From Physcomitrium patens (Eukaryota > Streptophyta > Bryopsida > Funariales > Funariaceae): a stretch of DNA of 64,000 nt. A program made the translations under genes and the position numbers. A model generated the notes under the pieces. That model was not told the DNA's origin. It did not search any database and worked only from the letters and a program-made list of their open reading frames with translations. Numbering within the stretch: position 1 is the stretch's first letter; every line of letters starts with the position of its first letter. Shown one piece after another: positions 54,721-64,000 of this stretch. The stretch lies in NCBI RefSeq assembly GCF_000002425.4, contig NC_037262.1, positions 5,679,123 through 5,743,122 of the forward strand, written 5' to 3'.

Positions 54721-57400
54721 AAGTTTGCAATGAAAACAAACCCACATGTCTTGGACGTCAGATGTTAGGCTTTTATTAGCACATGATTTACCTTCACTCA
54801 ATGATGCTAAATAATGGTGGATTGGTATGCCGTGTAATCAATTGTATGCATGTGTCCCTCAAGGTACATGTTCATAATAAGAATGTTGCACTGTTCAAAC
54901 ACATTGCACTGTTCACAGAGCATATTTGATTCTTTTTTCATGGCTTGTAGAGACACATCCTACATCCACATAAGCAGATTTGTTTTTACATGTATGGTTT
55001 GTGTACAATGGCAGGGAATCATGATGCATATTTCCCTTGGAGGTTGAATACTTACAACTTTGTACACAATAAGTACCATGGAACAGTCTGAAATACAAAT
55101 ATGATGTAAGATTTGAATACTTCAACAATTGTGTACAAGTCTCTAATGAATTGACACTATACTCATTCACTAATATAGTAAAAGTGGACAAGAAAAAATT
55201 GACTGTTATATCAGGACAGGAGTTCACCCCAATGTGTTTGAAAAAAAAGAAAAATCTGCTCTGTTTCTTATTATTTTTTTTTTTTAAAGAGTTCTGCTAG
55301 GGATATCTTTTACACAAACATTTCCCTATAAAATATAAAACAAGTCTAAGATTCTCAATAAATTAAAGCACATTGAAAATAAATTCCATCCAAGAGTGAA
55401 GACATTCTAATTTTAATTTTAATTTTTGGTAATGTGGCATATTATATTATAGTAGAATAAGAGAAGAAGAGAAGAAACCAAACTACACTGTTGAGAAAGA
55501 CAACATAGATCCAAACTTAAGGTTTGTGAAAGAATGCTAATGGTGTGGTAGGGTGGAATGGTATACTGCTCTGTGATTAGGAAATTGCAAAGAAGAAGGA
55601 ATCTATGAAAATTTTGTCTTATTTAGGATCTAATGAAACATATTAAATTATCTTGCAAATGCAAAAATAGAAGAATGTGGGAAAAACTAAAACGCAGAAT
55701 GGAAGTTGCAGATGCTGTGGAGTTTAGATTGTTGCTATATCTGTTCACAGATTCTCTGCAGTGCTGATCCACTCTGTCTCCTAAACACACCATGACAGTT
55801 ACTTTGGCACACACATACACAAAGAATGCTGATGTCAACATGCAGCTCCAGCTTCATTAATTTCATTGCCAAAAAACCAAACACATGATGCCAGGATGGT
55901 TCAGCATTGAATGCAATCTCAAGTCTATTTTGGTTCTTTCCAATTTAAGCATATCTTCCATAGTTTAAAATACAACTATTTAAAGATAGATTGGGTTATA
56001 CTTCAAAGACAACGTGGGTCCTTCATTTCTAAGATTGTACAAACAACAAGGAATAGAGAGGTTTTTTTTTTGTTTGTTTTTCCATGTTTTATGGGATGAT
56101 AAAACCTTTTTCTTTACCACCACCATTAAAGTGTGATACATATATTGTACCCCCAGTTTGGACAAATAGGATCTAGACTCAGCATCAGGGATTCATCCAT
56201 TGCAAGAATGTTGGACATAAGTATGCATGAGTTGCTTTGCAGGTTGCCATTGAATTAGCAACAGTTTTGTATATAACTGGTGGAAACTCATGCCATAGGC
56301 TACAAAAAAACATAGTAAACTACATGTTGGAAATTAATCTTTTGTTTGAAGCTTCATATGATGTGAAACTCCTTGTTGCATGCTGTTCTACATTGTGGTG
56401 CTTCCAAGCTCCATGCTTAATGATCTTGTATTAGTCTCAAAAATTTACACCAACAAAATGCAGATTTTGATCAAAAGTCAAATTATTGAGATATAGAGAT
56501 GCTTTTTATCTCCTATGGTTTATCTTGTTAATTTATTTTGTTGAGATCTTTTATTTAAGAAATGTTATGGATTTCTTGCCATCAGTCTTTATTAAATCTG
56601 TGCCCATTGGGATCACTCCTTGCAATATGTAGGTCACAACACAACCAATCAATGCGTAATGATGTTTGCAAAAGAGGGGATCCTAGTGAGCCTAGTCACT
56701 TGTTTGCGTGTGTGGGTTCAATATCACAATGTAGCCCCTGTTTATGCTTCAGTAATTTGGAGTATAGTGTTTGATGTATAACTGACACATGAGCAGTAAG
56801 GATTATAGGCAATCACACACATTTTTTTTTTAATTTTTACTAACTTTCAAATATTGAAAAGACTAAGCACAACCTTCAATTTTTTTTTATTTTAATTATA
56901 TTCATGTATTTATAAAAATACCATTCAAAATTAATTATTACTGAAACACAATAAAGACATTGTAAACAATTCACTTTACAATTTTTTAAGATTTTTTCTT
57001 TGAATTACAATCTGTCTTCTAATTTAAATATACACTCTGACAACTGTACAATATTACATGCTTGTAGTTAAGCCCACGAATTTGAATCAAGCCAGAGTTT
57101 GATTTGTGAGATGACACCATAAATCTTCATCTATGTGTATACAAATATATTTTTTGGTTGTACTAATTGTATGATATCTGATAATTTTTTTAAAGTAACA
57201 TCAAAAATTACTATTAGTGTTCTAAAAGATAAAAAAGAATAAAGTCATAAAGAAAATCTTATAACATTCTTGTTATGGCAATTTCTTTAAGTAGCTTCAA
57301 AATTTATTAATAAATCAGTTTAATTGAAGTGGTATCTTAAGATATGATGGAAATTTAGTATAACAAGAAAGAATTATAAAGTTAACACAGAATGAGAAAA
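54721..57400. other. AT-rich intergenic DNA
   Basis: No coding features or repeat boundaries recognised. Confidence 0.3.
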
Positions 57401-57435
57401 ATTAGATACACATTAATTAAAATACATATATACAT

Positions 57436-57704
57436 TCATATATATATATATATATATATATATAAATTTTAAATATCTGGATACAATCTTATTTGATTGA
57501 AAAAAATATTGTATTAAAAGAAATATGACCAAAGAATTAATAAAGAAAAAAATATGTATACATGAACAGATTCATATATATATATAAATATATATAAGAA
57601 CATAAAAACAAGCTATTTGATTCTAGTATGTGATTTTTTATTTGGAAAATTTTATTATTATAAGCATTTTATTTCATTTCTTTCATTTCTTTCACTATGT
57701 ATTT

Positions 57705-57744
<40 letters not shown>
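57436..57744. repeat. Cluster of TA microsatellites
   Basis: TA runs at about 57439-57464, 57574-57596 (imperfect) and 57708-57741 within 310 bp. Confidence 0.85.
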
Positions 57745-57745
<1 letters not shown>

Positions 57746-57949
57746 TAAATTTTTTTCCACAATTTCTTGCATGTGTTTTTTACCTTTTTAATTAAATTTG
57801 AATATCGTTATATCCACCCACATAAATGTTTCTTATCTTTTATAAATTAATAGTAAATTTCTTAGTTGTTATTGTCTTAGATTTTGAGTTTATTTTCTTT
57901 ATTTCATTTTTTGCTAAATTTAAAATTATATATATATATTAAAAAATTA

Positions 57950-59110
57950 TAAATTATGAGTATTGTTTTAGATCTAAATCTAAATTACTAATTTTTAAAT
58001 TCGTAATTTATTAATTAAATTTATTTATTTTATAGAATATTTTATTTTTAAAATTTCTATTTTTTTAAAACATACTTATTTAAAAAATGCTTATAAGTTT
58101 TATACTTCGTTATGTAGATGTTTCTTTCAATAAATACTAACATGGACTTCACATTATTTATTCAAAAAATAATAATTTAATTTATAATTCTACAAATATT
58201 TTGGAAAAAAAATATTCTATTTGTAGAATGTAATAAAAAAATTGTCTTAATAAGTGTTAAAATATTTTTTAAAACTAAATGTCAATAAAATCCTAATGAA
58301 ACTATAAATAAATCCTAATTAAATCCTAAATCCTAATCTAAATGCTATTAAAAACTAAAACCTCAATAACTAATAATTTAAGCATATATTTTTCTTCAAA
58401 ACTTGTATCTCTCTTAGTTATTTAATTAAAATAAGTGCAAATAATTTGAAGAAGATTTAACTTACCAAATAGAATATAAACCTCATAATCTACTTAAAAT
58501 CAGCTAGTCTTTTTTTCTAACCTTGATGCTAATATCCTAGGGACAATATGTTTTGATTTTAGCATTCAAATGCTTCCAAATTTTGCACAAGTTTTAGGAA
58601 TCAAGTCTACAACTAGCGTGAAATTTTTGTCTTAATCCAATTGATAGACTATTGACAATCTTAGAAATTTTTACTAATTCTTTAAACTCCAACTTTTAAA
58701 AATCTAATACTTTTAAATTTTAATAATCTTTGTATAAATCATTTCATTAAGTTTGAATTAATAATAAATATATAAGATAATTATAATTATTTTCAAATAA
58801 AATTTTGTTTGTAGATCATCTATCAATCTCACAAAATACTCTAAAATATAAATTCTTTATATTTTTTAATATTCAAAGTTACTTAAAACAACCTTGACTT
58901 TGCAAAGCTTTTATAAAGTTATAAAAAACTTAATTCATTCAAAATCAATGCTTCAAAGACCTCTTTTAAGTCTATTATGAAATTCTACTCTTTAATTTAT
59001 GAAAGAATCTAAGAATTGGCATAAGTAAGTAGTTTTGTAGCTTAAGATCTAATTTTGATTCTAGTTCACTATTAGTCTTTTTTGGATATCAATTCTTGAT
59101 TTTATGAGAT
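57950..59110 (-). repeat. Repeat family F, second copy
   Basis: Reverse-strand counterpart of 5881-7110. The right end GGATATCAATTCTTGA corresponds to TTGATATCC, and the middle shares TTAGCATCAAG and the TTTGCACTT region. It includes the inverted remnant of the TTTAGG minisatellite (58265-58340). It is more decayed than the first copy. Confidence 0.5.
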
Positions 59111-59389
59111 AATTTCTACTAAAAATTATTCTTAATTATTTTCTAAAAATATATATATTATTTATTTTTTTAATCTACTTTATTGTCATTTATTTATGAT
59201 CATATAAAATAAATAAAAAAATAGAAAACATAACCTTATTCCTAATTATTTTTTTTTATCTTCTTAACTTTTATTCATGTTTTGCTACTATATCTTTGAA
59301 ATAAGTTCTTTTATAATAAAATCCATATTTTTATCTTTCACCATACAATTGTATTACAATATAATAATGTTAGCTCATCTATTTTATTA

Positions 59390-60640
59390 CTATTATACTA
59401 TAATTGTTTACAGTATGTAAAATTTAATTAGAACATATAATATGCTTATAAGTCTTAATGTATATTAAAGTGATTATTAGATTAATTAATATAAAGTTGA
59501 TACATAAAAATTTGTTTTAAAATTTACCTATTGTCAAGGACATGAATCTCAAAGAAAAAAAATCCTGAGTACACTTATATATCACTAAAAAGGAACTAGA
59601 AAGTCACTCAAAGATGATATAATATTGAACTAGAATGGCTATTGCCAAAAAAAAAAGACTAGAAACTCTTGAAATAAGACTAATGACTAGAAAGGCATTA
59701 GCAAGAGTAAAGAAAGCTTTATTCTTATCTCCATATATATTCTTAACTAAGAAATATATGGCGATGTCCTATAAGACCTCCAAAACATATTGACTTTGTA
59801 AGGCAGGTATCTTAATTTGCAATATAAGTTTTTTATGTATGTTCCACATAGTTAACTTATTCTACAGTTTATCAAGATGTAGTTAATTTGTTGACCAAGT
59901 TTCTAACCTATCAATCAATTACAAACACATGTAAAGTCAAGCAGCATCTATGAAGCTTTTAGAAAGCTACTCTAAAAATTCTTATGAAATTAACCTACTT
60001 TTATATACTTTTACCTATTCCTACCTAATCATATAGGTATTTATTAGAATACCTTTTTATGTCTGTGATATATATTTTTATTATAGTGTTTAAATTATAT
60101 AAGATTTAGATATTTAATATAAAATTTTAAGAGATGATTGGAATTCAAAGATAAAGATCCAAACTACTAAGAAGCTTATTTGGAAAGATGAAAGCAAAGT
60201 ATGGATGGATGAAGGTAAAAGATAAAGGTCTTCATTTCTATTGATAGAAGATCATAAGCAATAGATTTTTAAGAGGTTGTTTGCAACCATAACAAAAAAT
60301 TTAGCAAATTCAAAAAGAACATTTGAAAATCCAAAATAGAAGTAAAAAAATTTAGAATTTAAAGTATAATTTTCGTATAAAATTTAGAAGATTTAGAATT
60401 CGAATGAAGAATTTATATCAATTTGAAGTTAAAGAATCTTTTAAGATATATTTTTTTTCTCTTGAGGATATAAAGAATTGTATGATAATTTTTGAAGATC
60501 AAAAGGTTCGACTATAAGGAAAATTTTAAGACTTATATCTTTCATAAAAGAATTATTAAATTTAAAATTTTTATGAACGAGTTATAGAAAATTGAAGACA
60601 GCTTAAGTAATTCAAAGGCAATAAATGAAGTGAATAATAA
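59390..60640 (+). mobile_element. LTR family D, third copy, split
   Basis: 59390-59531 matches the D LTR start (GTTTACAGTATGTAAAATTAATTAG-like words). 60071-60640 matches its middle (AGATATTTAATATAAAATTTTAAGAG, GATGAAAGCAAAGTATGG). The two halves are separated by a solo A LTR. It is strongly AT-converted: the GGCTTCAAGGAGGCTGCCCGAG segment of other copies reads TTTTAAGAGGTTGTTTGCAA here. Confidence 0.72.
59532..60070 (-). mobile_element. Solo LTR family A inside D LTR
   Basis: 539 bp, TGTCAAGGACATG to GTCTGTGATA on plus, i.e. a full family A LTR in minus orientation. It carries AATGGCTATTGCC and the TATATAT promoter at about 59735. The flanking pentamers CCTAT/TATAT are only partly alike, but the D LTR text is continuous across it. 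Confidence 0.78.
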
Positions 60641-61230
60641 TTTTTACAAAGTGGAGTAATCCACTCTCTTTAAAGAAAAGATTAGTATTAAAAAATAAGA
60701 TTTTTTGTTTAAAGGTGAATAGTTTGTAACCTTCAAAATAAAACAATAGAAGTAAGATAATCCACTCACTTTTAAAACAAGGCAGAAATAATATGTTAGC
60801 ACTCTTGTCAAACTATTAAAGACATAAATCTCAAAGAAAAAAAATCTTCAAAACATTCTTGTATCACTGAAAGGAATTAGAAAGTCACTCAAAGATAATA
60901 TAATATTGAACTATAATAGCTATTGTAAAAAATAAGAAGATTAAAAAGTCTTGAAGTAAGACTAAAGACTAGAAAGTCATTGATAAGAGTGAAGAAGGCT
61001 TCACTCTTGCCTCCATATATACTCTCTAACTAAGAGTTACATGGCGATATTCTATAAGACTTCGAATATGTCTTGACTTTGCTTGCCATATGTGATAACT
61101 TGCAAGATAAGTTATCTACATATGCATTACATAATTATCTTGTTCTATAAGCTATTACACGGAGTTAATTTGTTCCACAAGCTACAAAGTGCTATTTCTT
61201 GGTTTACAGTTTTAATGAAAAAAGATTCAC
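60641..61230 (-). mobile_element. Leader and 5' LTR of another A-type element
   Basis: 60650-60817 is a leader with GGAGTAATCCACTCTC and AGATAATCCACTCAC and the primer word ACTCTTGTCAA (60801-60811). The LTR starts TATTAAAGACAT at 60818 with TATA near 61015 and the GAGTGAAGAAGGCTTCACTC hairpin just after it in sense. Similarity fades near 61230. The gag of this element should lie to the left but is not recognisable. Confidence 0.65.
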
Positions 61231-61655
61231 AACTACTCTATAATTTTAATTCTTCTTGGAAGTATTTATAGCTATAATTGGAGAAAATAATCAAGAAAAG
61301 ATAGCAATGAAAAAACTTCTATCACTACAAAATGAATTATATTTAGCCACCTTTTTTGCTATTGAATTTCAAAAACTTGTATGCTACATGGACTAAAATG
61401 ACAAATCCCTTATTAATCAATTTGGATATGGATTAAAAAATAATATCAAAGATTTATTATTGATAATAATATAAATAGATTTATTAAAATAAATTATTAC
61501 TCAAGCCATTGCATGTAATAATTCATTCTTTGAGAGTTGTCTAAAATAAAGATTTAATTAAAGAAGTTAAAAATAAGCCATAAAAATATCTTTTAAGTTT
61601 TTAGAAGCTTACTTGTTTAAGCTAAAGCTTATGAAAATTGACACGGTATCATATT
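61231..61655. other. Unassigned AT-rich sequence
   Basis: No gene or repeat recognised between the LTR end and repeat F. Confidence 0.3.
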
Positions 61656-62660
61656 ATGTATTGTCTTACTTAAAAATGCACTGGGCACCTAGATGTGGAA
61701 GGTGAGATTGTATTTCACAAGTAGCCAAGAAATCCTAATAGATTTCATCCATACGAGAAGAATATAATCTGAATTTTAATTCAAAAGTTCTAAAAACACT
61801 CTTCTTAGTAGTCTTAACCATACATAAATTCCAATTACCTTGTTACTTTCATATTTAAGCAATTTAGATTTTTCTTGTAAGCCTCAATTCTAATTAGTGA
61901 GCTTTAACAAGCTATAACATCCAATTTGACTATCTACTTGATGTGAAATTTTTTATGCAATTTTCAATGTAAGTCTTTTATATGTTCAAGAATTTTTAGC
62001 CCAATCCAAGTTATAGATTGTGAGAAAACCTCCAAAAATTGCACTGATGTCACTCGGCCGCCAACTTGAAAAGTGAAGCAAAAATCCTAGCAATGATTTC
62101 TCCCTTTCCAATTGTTAACTTTGTTTTAAAATTGGTATGTAGCTTGATCTTCAAGTCTTTCAATACTATGCCAATTTTCACCTTAATCCAACTAATAGAT
62201 CCTTAGATATTATAGAAACCCTACTCAACCTCAAACTACCACCTTCCAAATCCTCTTATGCTAAAAACTAGATATCTCTAAACCACGCTATTAGATTATC
62301 ACAAAATTTTGTATAAACTTAGCACACCCAATAATCCAAATAATATCAAATTTTCAATCATAGATGTTACACCAATTATACGAACTAGCTAAAATTACTA
62401 GCCCTAATTATATTATATAAAATCCAAATCATTAATACAAACTCTGACTTCGAATAGCAATTGTTAAATTCTCAAAAATCCTCTAAAAACAATCCTTATG
62501 CCTTTAAAAAGAACTTCAAGCTAGCTCTCAAATCCTATCCTCCGATCTTCAAATGAATTCCTATTTTGCCCTAGGCCGTCATTTTTGTAGCTAGAGGTCT
62601 GATTTCCACCCTATCTCACAAACGGCCAACCTCCAAGTATCAATCTAACCTATCCTAAGG
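61656..62660 (-). repeat. Repeat family F, third copy
   Basis: The reverse complement matches 5881-7110: AATGCACTGGGCACCTAG against AGGTACCCAAAGCATT, and GAGGTCTGATTTCCACCC against AATCAGACCCTGAGG. It is less AT-converted than the 58 kb copy. Confidence 0.5.
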
Positions 62661-62990
62661 ATTTTTTAGCCCAACACTACTCTCAACTTAACCTTAGTAC
62701 CAACTATACTAATTATTTACCTATTCTGATATGATTTTATTAATTTATGGTCTTTCTAAGGTAGTAGAAGGGTCTCTACAACCTAGAAGGTAAAATTACT
62801 ATGTAACTTTCAACTTGCTAACTATTAAGATAAAAAAATAACTTAAGAGACTTTTATAAAAGCCATGTTTAGACACTTCAAATTATAATTGAACTAAGAT
62901 AATTACATATTAATTAGAAATTCAATTTTGATTATAATTTCACTTTATAGTTGTATTACATCACAACAACGATACGTCTTAAATTTCTTA
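62661..62990. other. Unassigned AT-rich sequence
   Basis: Nothing recognised between repeat F and the gag remnant. Confidence 0.3.
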
Positions 62991-64000
62991 ATGAACAAAA
63001 AAAGACTCATTGTTGTTAAGAAGGTTTATGCTTATATTATGGAAAATCCAAGTACACTACTCAATATTGTCCTAAGAAGTGAAATAATCACAAAATGAAG
63101 AGTATGGTTGCTAAAGAGGATAATGTGTCAAAAAATAAGTATTTTTAGCTATAAATATGACTATAAGTTAGAATCTTCTATAATTCCAAATAAAGATTCT
63201 ATATTTTTATCAGTTTGCCATCTTATTTTATATTAGATGTTTTTTTAGAATAAAAAAATCACAAAGTCTTATTCTTCTTAGATTTAAGATCTTAAGGTTG
63301 TTTTATAAACAAAGACTTTGTCAAAAAATAAGAGATATTATTAGTCAAGAAAATTAAATCTATGCATGTAGAAGTCATAGATGGTTATTTGTTGTCTTTT
63401 AGAGATGTTATCTATAAGACTACTACTTTAAATTTAGTAATTAAAGATCATAATAATATAAGAATATTTAATATATTAATATCTCTTTTTAATTTAATTA
63501 TTTTAGGATTATTGTGGTTAAAAAAGCATAATTTTTAAATAAATTAGATTATTTGTAAACTAATTTTTTTTGTTGCTTGATCCAAAATTTTGCTAGTTAA
63601 GTAAAAATACCTAAGTCTAGTACATCAAAATTCTTATTAGTAGATACAAAAGCTTTTATATATATGGCAAAAGAAAGAGTATATTTTGTTATAGATGCCA
63701 CATCCATTTTTAATAGTAAAAAGATGTCAAGTAGCATTTCTAGCCAATATTAAGATTTTTAAGTCATTTTTGAAAAGAAGAATGCAAATATTCTTCTAGA
63801 GCATCAATCCTATGATTTTTCAATTGATTTGTAAGAAAGAGCTTAACTACCATTTAGTCCAATGTACAACTTATTGTAAAATGAGTTGGCTATACTAAAA
63901 AAATATGTTGACAAGAAATTGGCTAAAATTTTTATATGCCATTCCAAATCTCCAACATGAGCTCTTATCATATTTGTGAAGAAAAAAAATGGATCTTTGT
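62991..64000 (+). pseudogene. Chromovirus gag end, protease and RT start (runs off the window)
   Basis: Nucleotide match to A3 at 30230-31240: zinc-knuckle region with AAGTACACTACTCAATATTGTCC (63045-63075), the protease EVIDGYLLSFRDV segment (about 63370-63420), the linker, ENANILLEHQSYDFSID, and the RT start ending in FVKKKNGSL at 64000. Stops and frameshifts abound. It indicates at least one more gypsy element to the right. Confidence 0.8.

Overview
Organism and setting. This is nuclear DNA of a land plant. It holds one intron-bearing, GC-richer gene, a plant-type glyoxal oxidase (GLOX) at 43280-46295 on the minus strand, in very AT-rich sequence that is mostly nested LTR retrotransposons. 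The commonest Ty3/gypsy elements are chromodomain elements whose protease, RT and RNase H read like the fungal-type (Tcn1-like) chromoviruses reported from mosses and other seedless plants. A moss or other seedless plant is therefore my best guess, but the sequence does not prove the lineage.

Family names A-F are mine. 1-7147: LTR family D (1.28 kb, TGTCG...CGACA) in both orientations around a broken non-chromodomain gypsy integrase, then a coiled-coil ORF remnant, an inverted repeat and repeat family F. 7148-12506: decayed chromovirus pieces of families A and C in both orientations. 12507-41600: a retrotransposon nest that can be unfolded by target-site duplications (TSDs). The oldest layer, A1 (minus), holds a solo LTR (TSD TATAA) and element A2 (minus, 16878-41365, TSD ATAAY). 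A2 holds a Ty1/copia element (17720-28023, TSD GTRGT), a plus-strand gypsy A3 (28524-35033, TSD TATAT) and an LTR-like block E. The copia in turn holds the youngest element, gypsy B (20544-26837, TSD AGATG). With insertions removed A2 is about 6.3 kb, the same size as B (6294 bp).

41600-57000 is the low-copy island with GLOX, its likely promoter and 3' region, then about 10 kb of intergenic DNA rich in microsatellites. 57000-64000 returns to repeats: F copies, a D LTR split by a solo A LTR, an A 5' LTR and the start of a plus-strand gag-pol that runs off the window.

How the parts work. Element B is nearly readable: gag has one internal stop, pol lies in the -1 frame with four internal stops, and both LTRs survive. 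Three features stand out. (1) The B U3 region is a 5-bp-phased array of heat-shock elements directly upstream of the TATA box. (2) An 11-nt sequence next to the 5' LTR is the exact complement of the predicted first 11 nt of the transcript, the arrangement of Tf1-type self-priming, instead of a tRNA primer site. (3) A small extra ORF between the chromodomain and the 3' LTR recurs in B, A2, A3 and a fourth fragment. Nearly every premature stop examined can be explained by C-to-T or G-to-A transition. GLOX is intact, secreted, has all copper and radical residues, and is presumably the only working gene here.
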